A stretch of 64,000 nucleotides of DNA from Bradyrhizobium tropiciagri (lineage in GTDB: Bacteria; Pseudomonadota; Alphaproteobacteria; Rhizobiales; Xanthobacteraceae): contig NZ_JAFCKH010000010.1 of assembly GCF_018130505.1 (NCBI RefSeq), positions 62,001 to 126,000 on the forward strand, given 5' to 3'. How positions within the stretch are numbered: the first letter of the stretch is position 1; each line of letters opens with the position of its first letter. Position numbers and translations under genes: made by a program. The notes below the pieces were generated by a model. That model was given only the letters and a program-made list of their open reading frames with translations, searched no databases and was not told the origin of the DNA. Shown here in pieces: positions 25,003 through 34,335 of this stretch.

Positions 25003-25628
25003 CGCAGCACTCCCAGCAGATAGACGAAGGTGAAGACGCCGATCCAGACCACGTCGAGGAAGTGCCAGAACATCGAGAGGCACATCAGGCGGCGCCGGTT
25101 GGCTTCGGTCAGGCCGTAACGGGCGGACTGCACCATCAGCGTCACCAGCCAGACCAGGCCGAAGGTGACGTGCAGGCCGTGGGTGCCGACCAGCGTGAAG
25201 AACGACGACAGGAAGGCGCTGCGCTGCGGCGTCGCGCCCTCATGGATCATGTGGTGGAACTCGGTCAGCTCGATGCTGAGGAAGGCGAGGCCGAACAGGC
25301 CGGTGATCGCGAGCCAGAACTGGGTCTGGCCGAGCTTCGACTTTTCCATCGTCAGCATGGCGAAGCCATACGTGATCGAGGAGAGCAGCAGCATGGTCGT
25401 GTTGAGCGCGACCAGCTTGAGGTCGAACAGGTCCTTCGGCGCCGGGCCGGCGGCATAGTTGCCGCCGAGCACGCCGTAGGTCGCGAACAGCATCGCGAAG
25501 ATGAGGCAGTCGCTCATCAGGTAGATCCAGAAGCCCAGCATGGTGCTGGCGCCTTCCGGATGCGCGTGCTCGTCGATGACGTGGAAGACCGGATCGGCGC
25601 CTTGCGTGGGGACGGTTGCGATGCTCAT
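24999..25628 (-). CDS. cyoC: Cytochrome o ubiquinol oxidase subunit III
   Basis: 209 residues. Five membrane helices; typical CyoC motifs: [72 protein letters not shown] and the end [20 protein letters not shown]. Overlaps both neighbours by 4 bp (ATGA), giving a tightly coupled operon. Confidence 0.96.
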   Translation of the reverse strand: MSIATVPTQGADPVFHVIDEHAHPEGASTMLGFWIYLMSDCLIFAMLFATYGVLGGNYAAGPAPKDLFDLKLVALNTTMLLLSSITYGFAMLTMEKSKLGQTQFWLAITGLFGLAFLSIELTEFHHMIHEGATPQRSAFLSSFFTLVGTHGLHVTFGLVWLVTLMVQSARYGLTEANRRRLMCLSMFWHFLDVVWIGVFTFVYLLGVLR

Positions 25629-27634
25629 GACTGGGCTCCCGCGGCGAGCGCGCGCGTCCGCGCCTCTTCGACCCGCACCACCTCATCCGACGGGATGTGG
25701 AAGTCGCGGTGATAGTTGAAGGTGTGGCCGATCGCGACCGCGAGCAGGCCGACGAAGCAGACCGCGGCGAGCCACCAGATGTACCAGATCAGGCCGAACC
25801 CCATCGCCGTCGCGAGGCCGGCGAGGATCACCCCGGTGCCGGTGTTGGAGGGCATGTGGATCGGCCTGAAGCCGGTTAGCGGACGCCTGTAGCCGCGGCG
25901 CTTCATGTCCCACCAGGCGTCGTTGTCGTAGACCACGGGCGTGAAGGCGAAGTTGTAGTCCGGCGGCGGCGAGGAGGTTGCCCATTCCAGCGTCCGCGCG
26001 TCCCAGGGATCGCCGGTGACGTCCTTCAGTTGCTCGCGCTTGAGGATGCTGACCGCGAACTGCACCAGCATCGCGATGATGCCGAGGAAGATCAGGAAGG
26101 CGCCGAAGGCCGCGATGACGAACCAGATCTGCAGCGAAGGATCGTCGAACACGCGGAGCCGGCGGGTGACGCCCATCAGGCCGAGCACATAGAGCGGCAT
26201 GAAGGCGACGTAGAAGCCGGAGACCCAGAACCAGAACGACAGCTTGCCCCAGAACGGATCGAGCCTGAAGCCGAACGCCTTCGGGAACCAGTAGTTGATG
26301 CCGGCGAACAGGCCGAACAGCACGCCGCCGATGATCACGTTGTGGAAGTGGGCGACCAGGAACAGGCTGTTATGCAGCACGAAGTCGGCCGGCGGCACCG
26401 CGAGCAGCACGCCGGTCATGCCGCCGATCACGAAGGTCAGCATGAACGCCACCGTCCACATCATCGGCAGCTCGAAACGGATGCGGCCGCGATACATCGT
26501 GAACAGCCAGTTGAACATCTTCGCGCCGGTCGGGATCGAGATGATCATGGTGGTGATGCCGAAGAACGAGTTCACGCTGGCGCCGGAGCCCATCGTGAAG
26601 AAGTGATGCAGCCACACGAGGTACGACAGGATGGTGATGACGACCGTCGCGTAAACCATCGAGGTGTAGCCGAACAGCCGCTTGCCGGAGAACGTCGCGG
26701 TCACCTCCGAGAAGATGCCGAACGCCGGCAGCACCAGGATGTAGACCTCGGGGTGGCCCCAGATCCAGATCAGGTTCACGTACATCATCGGGTTGCCGCC
26801 GAGGTCGTTCGTGAAGAAGTTGGTGCCGACGTAACGGTCGAGCGACAGCAGCGCCAGCACCGCCGTCAGCACCGGGAAGGAGGCGACGATCAGGACGTTG
26901 GTGCAGAGCGAGGTCCAGGTGAACACCGGCATCTTCATCATCGTCATGCCCGGCGCGCGCAGCTTGACGATGGTGCAGATCAGGTTGATGCCCGATAACG
27001 TCGTGCCGACGCCGGCGACCTGCAGGCCCCATATGTAATAGTCGACGCCGACGTCCGGACTGTAGGCGATGTTCGACAGCGGTGGATAGGCGAGCCAGCC
27101 GGTGCGGGCGAATTCACCGATGAACAGCGACATCATCACCAGCACGGCGCCGCCGACCGTCATCCAGAAGCTGAAATTGTTGAGGAACGGGAACGAGACG
27201 TCGCGGGCGCCGATCTGCAGCGGCACCACATAGTTCATCAGGCCGGTCACCAGCGGCATCGCCACGAAGAAGATCATGATCACGCCGTGGGCGGTGAAGA
27301 CCTGGTCGTAGTGATGCGCGGGCAAATAGCCGTCGGAGCCGCCGAACGCGATCGCCTGCTGCAGGCGCATCATGATGGCGTCGGCGAAGCCGCGCAGCAG
27401 CATCACGATGCCGAGGATCATGTACATGATGCCGATGCGCTTGTGGTCGACGGTGGTGAACCACTCGCGCCACAGATAGGTCCACAGCCGGAAGTAGGTG
27501 ACGATGGCGAACAGCGCGAGGCCGCCGGTCGCGACCACGGCGAAGGTGCCGACCAGGATCGGCTCGTGGATCGGCAGCGCTTCCAGGTTGAGGCGGCCGA
27601 AGATCAGCTTGAGAAGTTCAGGATTGTCGAACAT
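25625..27634 (-). CDS. cyoB: Cytochrome o ubiquinol oxidase subunit I
   Basis: 669 residues. Heme-copper oxidase subunit I: heme ligand in [15 protein letters not shown], CuB/crosslink motif [14 protein letters not shown], the HH pair in [13 protein letters not shown], and the heme ligands in [13 protein letters not shown]-terminal extra helix and the [14 protein letters not shown] start are typical of bo3-type quinol oxidases rather than of cytochrome c oxidases. It reduces oxygen with ubiquinol electrons and pumps protons. Starts 9 bp after cyoA. Confidence 0.97.
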   Translation of the reverse strand: MFDNPELLKLIFGRLNLEALPIHEPILVGTFAVVATGGLALFAIVTYFRLWTYLWREWFTTVDHKRIGIMYMILGIVMLLRGFADAIMMRLQQAIAFGGSDGYLPAHHYDQVFTAHGVIMIFFVAMPLVTGLMNYVVPLQIGARDVSFPFLNNFSFWMTVGGAVLVMMSLFIGEFARTGWLAYPPLSNIAYSPDVGVDYYIWGLQVAGVGTTLSGINLICTIVKLRAPGMTMMKMPVFTWTSLCTNVLIVASFPVLTAVLALLSLDRYVGTNFFTNDLGGNPMMYVNLIWIWGHPEVYILVLPAFGIFSEVTATFSGKRLFGYTSMVYATVVITILSYLVWLHHFFTMGSGASVNSFFGITTMIISIPTGAKMFNWLFTMYRGRIRFELPMMWTVAFMLTFVIGGMTGVLLAVPPADFVLHNSLFLVAHFHNVIIGGVLFGLFAGINYWFPKAFGFRLDPFWGKLSFWFWVSGFYVAFMPLYVLGLMGVTRRLRVFDDPSLQIWFVIAAFGAFLIFLGIIAMLVQFAVSILKREQLKDVTGDPWDARTLEWATSSPPPDYNFAFTPVVYDNDAWWDMKRRGYRRPLTGFRPIHMPSNTGTGVILAGLATAMGFGLIWYIWWLAAVCFVGLLAVAIGHTFNYHRDFHIPSDEVVRVEEARTRALAAGAQS

Positions 27635-27643
27635 GCGGCCCTC

Positions 27644-28813
27644 TCAGGACTCTGATTTCGAACGCTGGCCTGACAGCAGCAGCGACGTCGACGACGGATG
27701 GGCAGGGGAGAAGGGCGGCCGCTTCAGGCCGACGCCGCGCAGCGGCGTCAGGTCGAGCGGCGCGGTGACCTCGCGCAGCGGCGTGTCCTTCAATTCGTCG
27801 ATCGAGCAGATGCCGGCGACGAAGGTCGGCTCGGTGCCGAGCGGCGCGCCGCGGCGGGCGTATTTGTCGTAGGTCAGCGGCAGGGTGTTGTTGAGGCCCT
27901 CGCGGCCGAGGCCGCCCTTGGCGTCGATCGCCATCATCTCGCTCATGCACATCTTGCCGGGCTCGACGCACATGTTGAGGATCGCCTTGTAGAGGTCGCG
28001 GTCGACCGTGCCGTAGAGCCGCACCGGATCGTTCTGGCTCGGACGCTCGAGCTGCAGATAGTCGGTGCGGCCGAGCATGTCCTTGCTGGCCTTGGCGGCG
28101 GTGATCCACTTGTCGAACTCGGCGGGCGACTGGCTCTTGAAGTCGAAGTGCATGCCGGAGAAGCCGGCGCCGCTGTAATTGGCGGAGAAGCCGCGGAAGG
28201 TGCCTTCCTTGTTGGAGACCGCATGCAGCTTGGTCTCCATGCCGGGCATCGCGTAGATCTGGCCGGCGAGGGCAGGGATGTAGAACGAGTTCATCACGGA
28301 GGAGGCCGTGATGCGGAAGCGGATCGGGCGGTCGATCGGCGCGGCCAGCTCGTTGACGGTGGCGACGCCGTATTGCGGGTAGATGAACAGCCACTTCCAG
28401 TCGAGTGCGACGACCTGGACGTCGAGCGCAGTATCCTTCTGCTCGATCGGCTTGTCGGCGGCGATACGGCCGAGCGTGCGGTACGGGTCGAGCAAATGCG
28501 TGCCCATCCAGGTCAGCGCGCCGAGGCAGATGATGATGAGCAGCGGCGCCGACCAGATCACGAGTTCGAGCTGGGTGGAGTGATCCCATTCCGGCTCGTA
28601 GGTCGCTTCGGTGTTGGACTGGCGGTAGCGCCAGGCGAACAGCACGGTCAGCGCCATCACCGGCAGCACGATGATGAGCATCAGCACGGTGGAGATGACG
28701 ACGAGGTCCCGCTGCTGGGCGGCGATGTCTCCGGCAGGGGCCAGCACGACGAAATCGCACCCGCCGAGCAGGGCCGCAAACGGCAATATGGCCAGTAATT
28801 TCAAGGCGCGCAC
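27644..28813 (-). CDS. cyoA: Cytochrome o ubiquinol oxidase subunit II (lipoprotein)
   Basis: 389 residues from GTG 28813 with AGGTGA before it. Lipobox LLGGC (Cys about 19) marks a lipoprotein; two membrane helices follow. The cupredoxin domain has SSVMNSFYIPALAGQIYAMP and lacks the CuA cysteine/histidine set, which makes it a quinol and not a cytochrome c oxidase subunit. GFSANYSGAGFSGMHF is typical of CyoA. The C-terminal extension (after residue 290) has two Cys in NMCVEPGKMCMSEMM. First gene of cyoABCD-surf1-regB-regA. Confidence 0.96.
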   Translation of the reverse strand: MRALKLLAILPFAALLGGCDFVVLAPAGDIAAQQRDLVVISTVLMLIIVLPVMALTVLFAWRYRQSNTEATYEPEWDHSTQLELVIWSAPLLIIICLGALTWMGTHLLDPYRTLGRIAADKPIEQKDTALDVQVVALDWKWLFIYPQYGVATVNELAAPIDRPIRFRITASSVMNSFYIPALAGQIYAMPGMETKLHAVSNKEGTFRGFSANYSGAGFSGMHFDFKSQSPAEFDKWITAAKASKDMLGRTDYLQLERPSQNDPVRLYGTVDRDLYKAILNMCVEPGKMCMSEMMAIDAKGGLGREGLNNTLPLTYDKYARRGAPLGTEPTFVAGICSIDELKDTPLREVTAPLDLTPLRGVGLKRPPFSPAHPSSTSLLLSGQRSKSES

Positions 28814-28874
28814 GGCTCACCTCATTGGAATTTCATGAGTTCCAACAAGGGGTAGCTGCGATGCAGCAAACGGG

Positions 28875-28897
28875 ACATTGGACAATTTGTCCAATGT
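28875..28897. promoter_or_regulatory. Perfect 11-bp inverted repeat between cyoA and divergent MFS gene
   Basis: Arms ACATTGGACAA and TTGTCCAATGT separated by one T. It lies 62 bp upstream of the cyoA GTG and 92 bp upstream of the MFS ATG, is AT-rich compared with the flanks, and lacks a T-run, so an operator is far more likely than a terminator. Confidence 0.65.
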
Positions 28898-28988
28898 TGC
28901 AGTGCGGGATGAGGGCGCAGACAGTCCACAGGACCGGCTGGCGGATTCCGTCCGCGGCCCTCATGTTCAACGAGATTTCACGGCGCGA

Positions 28989-30305
28989 ATGGCGATGGCA
29001 CAGGCCCCTGCAACCACTCTCGGTCCCCCGGAAGCCCGCCACGGTCACGGCCAGGCGAAAGCCGGCGAGATCGCGATCGGCGTCATCATCGGACGCACCT
29101 CGGAGTTCTTCGACTTCTTCGTCTACGCGATCGCCTCGGTGATCGTGTTCCCCAAGCTGGTGTTCCCGTTCGTCAATGAACTGACCGGTACCCTGTATTC
29201 ATTCGCGATCTTCGCGCTGGCGTTCGCCGCGCGGCCGCTCGGCACCGTGATCTTCATGGCGGTCGACCGCCGCCACGGCAAGGGCGCCAAGCTCGTCATC
29301 GCGCTGTTCCTGCTCGGCACCTCGACGGTGGCGATCGCGTTCCTGCCGGGTTACGACACCATCGGCGTCTTCGCGATCTGGCTATTGGCCGCGGCGCGTG
29401 TCCTGCAGGGCATCGCCTGGGGCGGTGCATGGGACGGCCTCGCCTCGCTGCTCGCGATGAATTCGCCGTCGCATCACCGCGGCTGGTACGCGATGGTGCC
29501 GCAGCTCGGCGCGCCGCTCGGGCTGATCGTGGCAAGCGCGCTGTTCGCCTTCTTCGCCGGCAATTTGTCGGCGGATGATTTCTTCGACTGGGGCTGGCGC
29601 TATCCGTTCTTCGTCGCCTTCGCCATCAACGTGGTGGCGCTGTTCGCGCGGCTGCGCATGGTGGCGACCGATGAATATTCCGAGCTGTTCGAAAGCCGCG
29701 ACCTGCAGCCTTCGCGGATCGGCGAAACCGTCAAGGAGGAGGGCCGCTACATCCTGCTCGGCGCCTTCGCGCCGCTGGCCAGCTTTGCGTTGTTCCACAT
29801 GGTCACGGTGTTTCCGCTGTCCTGGGTATTCCTGTTCACCAAGGAAAGCCCGGTGCGCTTTTTGATCATCGAGATGATCGGCGCGATGGTCGGCGTCGCG
29901 GCGATCGTGGCCTCGGGCGTGATCGCCGACCGCGTCGGCCGCAAGCCGCTGCTGCTCGGATCGGCGGTCGCGATCGCGGTCTATAGCGGCTTCGCCCCGC
30001 AGCTGCTCGATGCCGGCGCGTTCGGCGAGACCGTGTACATGGTGGCCGGCTTCGTGCTGCTGGGTCTGTCGTTCGGACAGTCCTCGGGCGCGATCGCCTC
30101 GAGCTTCGCGCCGACCTATCGCTACACGGCCTCGGCGCTGACCTCGGATTTCGCCTGGCTGTTCGGCGCCGGCTTCGCGCCGCTCGCCGCGTTGTTACTG
30201 GCGACGCATTTCGGCCTGATCTCGGCCGGCGCGTATCTGTTGTCGGGTGCGGTGTGGACGCTGCTGGCGCTGTGGCTCAGCGGCTTGCGCGAAGCCGACG
30301 GCTAG
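28989..30305 (+). CDS. MFS transporter, metabolite:H+ symporter-like
   Basis: 438 residues from ATG 28989 (a second ATG at 28995 is possible). Twelve hydrophobic segments. EIAIGVIIGRTSEFFDFFVY at the start and FAARPLGTVIFMAVDRRHGK are the standard metabolite:H+ symporter elements (D-R-x-G/H loop 2-3), with loop 8-9 ASGVIADRVGRKPLLLG. These carriers take up organic acids or osmolytes such as alpha-ketoglutarate, citrate or proline; the substrate is not predictable. It is divergent from the cyo operon and shares the 28875-28897 palindrome with it. The stop overlaps the next, convergent gene by 4 bp. Confidence 0.9.
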   Translation: MAMAQAPATTLGPPEARHGHGQAKAGEIAIGVIIGRTSEFFDFFVYAIASVIVFPKLVFPFVNELTGTLYSFAIFALAFAARPLGTVIFMAVDRRHGKGAKLVIALFLLGTSTVAIAFLPGYDTIGVFAIWLLAAARVLQGIAWGGAWDGLASLLAMNSPSHHRGWYAMVPQLGAPLGLIVASALFAFFAGNLSADDFFDWGWRYPFFVAFAINVVALFARLRMVATDEYSELFESRDLQPSRIGETVKEEGRYILLGAFAPLASFALFHMVTVFPLSWVFLFTKESPVRFLIIEMIGAMVGVAAIVASGVIADRVGRKPLLLGSAVAIAVYSGFAPQLLDAGAFGETVYMVAGFVLLGLSFGQSSGAIASSFAPTYRYTASALTSDFAWLFGAGFAPLAALLLATHFGLISAGAYLLSGAVWTLLALWLSGLREADG

Positions 30306-31111
30306 CGGAACAGTCCGTCGACGCGGAACGAATAACCGATGCCGACGACATAGTCCGGCGAATTGCGGTTGAGTCCGAACGCGACATGGAAGTCGACCTG
30401 CTGGGTCGGCGTGATCCGGTACAGGCCGCCGGAATTGATCGACTGGGTCGGCCGCGCGCCATCCGGATAGTCGCCGACATATTCGGTGAACACGCTGACC
30501 CGCTCGGTCAGCTTCTTCTCGATCACGAAGGTCGCTTCCGAGATGTGCCGGCCCTCGAGCTCGTCGGGGCGAAAGAACTCCGTGAACATGCCGCTGACTC
30601 CCCAGCCGTCGTGCAGTTCCCATGACCATGGCAACTGGATGTAGGGCTGCGCGCCGCGGCCGGCGATCGCAACCGCACCTGTCGGCAATGCGACGCCGGC
30701 GGTAACGGCCAGATCGATCTTGCCGGGCACCGGGCTCATTTGCCATTTGATCGCGGGCGCGACGTCGGAGAAGCCCGACGCACCCGGCGACTTCACATTG
30801 CCGACATGGCTCGGCAGGTCGATCAGGATCTCGAGGCAGGGCGCAATGCCAAGCCGCCAGCGGCTGTTGCTGCCGTCGATGCTGCGGCCGCCGTCGCGGC
30901 CGGTCAGGTTGACGCCGTTCTCGTTTTGCAAGCTCCCGACCGGCACGACGATACTCGAATTGGTTACGTCGGGCCGGTCGGTCGCGATGTCGTCGCCCGG
31001 CTTGGGGCAGCTTGCCGCACGCACAGTGGTGGAGACCGTTGTCGCGAGCACGGCAAGCAGGAACCCAAGCGTAGCAGTTCGAGCGACAACGCCGAGCCGA
31101 TTGAGAAACAC
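30302..31111 (-). CDS. Outer-membrane protein, MetA phenol-degradation/transporter-like family
   Basis: 269 residues from GTG 31111. Signal peptide (LGFLLAVLATTVSTTVRA, cleaved before ASCPKPG). The mature part opens with DDIATDRPDVTNSSIVVPVG and then alternates beta strands; ELHDGWGVSGMFTEFFRP, SVFTEYVGDYPD and the final strand VVGIGYSFRVDGLFR are typical of the Phenol_MetA_deg (PF13557) barrel. Ends in aromatic-x-Arg rather than Phe. Probably an outer-membrane channel for a small organic compound. Cargo unknown. Confidence 0.82.
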   Translation of the reverse strand: MFLNRLGVVARTATLGFLLAVLATTVSTTVRAASCPKPGDDIATDRPDVTNSSIVVPVGSLQNENGVNLTGRDGGRSIDGSNSRWRLGIAPCLEILIDLPSHVGNVKSPGASGFSDVAPAIKWQMSPVPGKIDLAVTAGVALPTGAVAIAGRGAQPYIQLPWSWELHDGWGVSGMFTEFFRPDELEGRHISEATFVIEKKLTERVSVFTEYVGDYPDGARPTQSINSGGLYRITPTQQVDFHVAFGLNRNSPDYVVGIGYSFRVDGLFR

Positions 31112-31299
31112 TGGGGATGCTCCAAGGGCCGGGCGCCGCTGCGGGCATGCAGCTTCGATAGGGATCGTGCGCGCCGGCGTTTATTCCCGCTCGCCGCAGG
31201 ATTCTCTCGTTTGAGATTCGGGCACGCGCGATGACCGACGGCGGGAATAGCCCGGTCGCATGACCGCTCCTGTCCTCGTGGCAAGCAGGAGCTCATGCG

Positions 31300-31701
31300 A
31301 TGACATTACGTTCAATCGTCCGCGCCGTATCGTTGCGACAAGCCAAGGCCGCCCTGATGGCGGCTGCCGTGACCATCGGCGCAGCCAATGCCGCGAACGC
31401 GGCCGGCGATCCGGCGCGGGGCGCGACCCTCTATCAGGGCTGCGGCGATTGCCATTCGATCGATGCGAACGATGTCGGCCCCATGCACAAGGGTGTCGTC
31501 GGCCGCCTCGCCGGCACCGCCGCGGGCTACAGCTACTCGCCCGCCCTGAAGGCGTCGAAGATCGTGTGGACCGAGCAGAATCTCGACAAATGGCTTTCCG
31601 GTCCCGATACGATGGTTCCGGGCACCAAGATGTTCTACGAGGTCCCGGATGCGAAGGATCGCGCCGACATCATCGCCTTCCTCAAGCAGAATGCGAAATA
31701 G
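31300..31701 (+). CDS. Class I cytochrome c, c2/c550-like
   Basis: 133 residues. Signal peptide ends ANAANAAGDPARG; heme motif CGDCH (GCGDCHSIDANDVGP); axial Met in TMVPGTKMFYEVPD; C-terminal helix ADIIAFLKQN. Soluble periplasmic monoheme electron carrier. AGGAG lies before the ATG. It converges with the M48 protease gene, the two stops being 12 bp apart. It could accept electrons from a bc1 complex or a dehydrogenase; the quinol oxidase nearby does not use it. Confidence 0.94.
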   Translation: MTLRSIVRAVSLRQAKAALMAAAVTIGAANAANAAGDPARGATLYQGCGDCHSIDANDVGPMHKGVVGRLAGTAAGYSYSPALKASKIVWTEQNLDKWLSGPDTMVPGTKMFYEVPDAKDRADIIAFLKQNAK

Positions 31702-31713
31702 CGGAGAGCGTCC

Positions 31714-33210
31714 TCAATCCACCACGATCTTGACGCGGTCGCGCGGCTTGACCTGGGCGTGCGCGTCGAGGCCGTTGAGTACGCGGAAGCGCTCGGTGGG
31801 ATGATCGACGCCGGCCATGCGGTGCGACAGCGATTCCACGGTGTCACCAGGCTGCACGTTGATCACCTTGATGCGCAGCGGGCGCGCGGCCTGGATCTCC
31901 TCGAGCGTCAGGCGGCGGAACGAGCCGACCGTCTCGCGCGCGTTGCGCTCGCTCTCGGTGGTCTTCTGCTTGGCGGCGAAGATGAAGCGGTAGACGTCGC
32001 TGCCGAAGCGCAGCGCATAGACCTTGAACTGCCACTGGTCGCCATGTGCGGTGGCCGAGGCAGCGGGGAAGCCGTTGATGTTGATGTCCTCGGTCGAGGA
32101 CTTCTCGACGCCTTCCATCCAGCCGGAATTGAGATAGTCGCCGAGTGACTGCTCGGCCGGCACCCGCACCACGTCGAAACGCATCGCCTGGCTGCCGCCC
32201 TCGCGCACGCCGATCACCGCCTGCGCGGTGTTGTCGAGCGTGAAGTTCTCCGGCGCGGTGAAGGTGAAGCCGAGCTTGGGATGCAGGAAGCGGCGGCCGC
32301 GCACGAAACCTTCGCTCGGGTCCTCGCCATAGACGATGTTGTCGATCGCGGCGAGATAGGTTTCGCGGTCGCGCTCGTTGTTGTCGGGCGCGGTGTATTG
32401 CCGCGCGGTGGTCTGCGCATTGGAGATGCGCTCGGGCGTCGCCGGGTGCGACGAGGTGAAATCCTGCGCCCGGGGATCGAGCGCGGTGCGGCCGACCTTG
32501 AGCGCCGCATTGCGCTCCATCGCGGTCAGGAAGCGCGAGGCGCCATAGGGATCGAAATGCGCGCGCGCCGCTATGCCGACGCCGATGCCGTCGGCCTCGA
32601 ACTCCTGCTGCCGCGAGAAGCTCGCCATCGTCAGTTTAGTCTTTGCCAGCGCCAGCGCGGTGAGATCGGGGTCGGTGCTCATGTCGGTGACGACGCGCGT
32701 CACCACCGCCGCCTGCCGTGCCTGGTCCTCGCGCATCGCGGCGTGCTTGGCCAGCACATGCGCCATCTCGTGGCTCAGCACCGAGGACAGTTCGGAGGTG
32801 TCGCTGGCAAGCGCGATCAGGCCGCGCGTGACATAGAGCTGGCCGGTCGGCAGCGCGAAGGCGTTGACCGCGCCGGAATTGAGGATGGTGACCTTGTAGG
32901 CCTGGTCGGGCCGGTCGGAGGCGGCGACCAGCCGCTCGACGGTCTTGCTGATCAGCGCCTCGAGCTTCGGATCGTCATAGGCGCCGCCATAGGTCGACAG
33001 GATGCGCTCGTGCTCACGCTCGGTCGCAGGCGTCTGCTGCACCACCCGGTTCGGCTTTGCCGGGGCGGGCGCAGCGGCGGTGGGGCCGGGCTGTTCGAAG
33101 CGGCCGACATTGCCGCAGGCCGAGAGCGTCAAAGCGGCGCAGATCAGCGCAGGCGCAGCCACAAGGCAGCGACCCGTCACTTCCCCACGCCGTCCTGCGC
33201 GCTCAATCAC
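31714..33210 (-). CDS. M48 family zinc metalloprotease lipoprotein with C-terminal LysM-like segment
   Basis: 498 residues from GTG 33210; GTG 33180 is an alternative. The lipobox is in LTLSACG. Catalytic site: SHEMAHVLAKH (HExxH) and the third zinc ligand in QQEFEADGIGV. The order matches BepA/LoiP-type periplasmic quality-control proteases. The middle domain (HPKLGFTFTAPENFTLDNTA) is unassigned. The C-terminus IKVINVQPGDTVESLSHRM resembles a LysM or tail-peptide-binding unit. Likely periplasmic, outer-membrane maintenance. Open frame upstream of the start is not considered part of the protein. Confidence 0.9.
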   Translation of the reverse strand: MIERAGRRGEVTGRCLVAAPALICAALTLSACGNVGRFEQPGPTAAAPAPAKPNRVVQQTPATEREHERILSTYGGAYDDPKLEALISKTVERLVAASDRPDQAYKVTILNSGAVNAFALPTGQLYVTRGLIALASDTSELSSVLSHEMAHVLAKHAAMREDQARQAAVVTRVVTDMSTDPDLTALALAKTKLTMASFSRQQEFEADGIGVGIAARAHFDPYGASRFLTAMERNAALKVGRTALDPRAQDFTSSHPATPERISNAQTTARQYTAPDNNERDRETYLAAIDNIVYGEDPSEGFVRGRRFLHPKLGFTFTAPENFTLDNTAQAVIGVREGGSQAMRFDVVRVPAEQSLGDYLNSGWMEGVEKSSTEDININGFPAASATAHGDQWQFKVYALRFGSDVYRFIFAAKQKTTESERNARETVGSFRRLTLEEIQAARPLRIKVINVQPGDTVESLSHRMAGVDHPTERFRVLNGLDAHAQVKPRDRVKIVVD

Positions 33211-33277
33211 GTCCCAAACCCACAATTTTCGAGCGAAATTGACCGGGGCGCGGCCGATGCAGTGCGTCCCACGTCCC

Positions 33278-34087
33278 CTAGTTCCCGCCAAGCAATTCCA
33301 CTTGCGCCACCCGGAGCAATTCGATTCGTGGTCCACGTCGCGCTTCCACCCAGCCCCGGACACGAATCCTTCGATTTTCGAGGGACTTGGGCGAAAGCCC
33401 GGCCGCCTCAAACGCAGGGACTATGCGCCTTGAAATAGTCGCCGCAAAGTCCCGAGTCCAGTTTCGGCCGAAATTCAGGTAGGTCACTGACCCAGCCTGA
33501 CGCACTGACAAAACCCTGCCCTCGACCACCGTAAAGCGCCCGATCCCGGCCAAAATATCGCCCGGACTTTCGGCGTTTTTTATGACAACGGACCCGCCCC
33601 AGGTTCCCGATCGGGCCAGCCGGGCTTCGGCCTCCGCTGCCATCAGCGCTGTGGCGCAGTCCTTCTCGGTGACCTCGGGTGACACCAGAGCGAGTCCCTG
33701 CCGCAGCAACTCGCTCTGCACGGGTGTTTCGCTACCAGCGAGGAAGACATACGCCGGTTGCCGGCCGTAACGGTCCGGCGTGTCGTCGCTGCCGCGCAAG
33801 CTCACCTCGCGGCCGATCAGCAGTGCCGAGAGCGCGGTGGCGGCCTTCGCGCTGTCCGCGATCTCGAGGCCGGCCAGCTTGACCTCGCTGCCGTCGTCGA
33901 GACGAAAGCTGCGCGCGTCGACAATCGCGGCGACGCGCCCTTCGCCCTGGCTTTCGAAATTGCATGCAGCCGCCTCGGCGCGGATGCTCGTGCTGATCAG
34001 CATGGTGCACGCAATCATCGCCGATGTGCAGCGACCGCGAAGCGATGTTCGATCACGCGCGCGCATCATGGCCTTCAGTCGTCGCAT
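33278..34087 (-). CDS. Exported SNase-fold protein with degenerate catalytic site
   Basis: 269 residues with a signal peptide (IACTMLISTSIRAEAAAC). The thermonuclease fold is visible: RVAAIVDARSFRLDDGSEVK, LAGLEIADSAKAATALSALL, RYGRQPAYVFLAGSETPV and SELLRQGLALVSPEV. Active SNases have R at the start of the L-x-G-I-D-A-P-E segment, the Asp and the Glu of that segment, and a second Arg in R-Y-G-R. Here the first block is KLAGLEIADS, so the Glu and the Arg are missing; only the second Arg remains. Probably not a nuclease but a binding protein. An OB-like second half (RRIRVRGWVEARRGPRIEL) follows. Confidence 0.85.
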   Translation of the reverse strand: MRRLKAMMRARDRTSLRGRCTSAMIACTMLISTSIRAEAAACNFESQGEGRVAAIVDARSFRLDDGSEVKLAGLEIADSAKAATALSALLIGREVSLRGSDDTPDRYGRQPAYVFLAGSETPVQSELLRQGLALVSPEVTEKDCATALMAAEAEARLARSGTWGGSVVIKNAESPGDILAGIGRFTVVEGRVLSVRQAGSVTYLNFGRNWTRDFAATISRRIVPAFEAAGLSPKSLENRRIRVRGWVEARRGPRIELLRVAQVELLGGN

Positions 34088-34335
34088 GCGCAGCTACATG
34101 TTTGACAGTTGACGAACAGATCATGCGAGCCGGATCGCCGAAACGAGACGGCAATTCGGTCTCAAGTCGTGATGACGACATCCTGCGACCGGAGTCAACG
34201 CAAGGCTGCAGTCGCGCGCGTTCACCATTTTGAAATCCGTGCGCGGAATGAGAATTCGTTGTCCTTGCAAGGCTTTAGCCCGGCAGCGTAATTACTCCTA
34301 ATTTTTCGTAAAGGCGGCGCGTTGGCGTTGCCCGC

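Noticed and set aside
27644-28813. Subunit II of a cytochrome c oxidase
   Set aside because: The CuA Cys/His ligands are absent and the lipobox and CyoA motifs fit a quinol oxidase.
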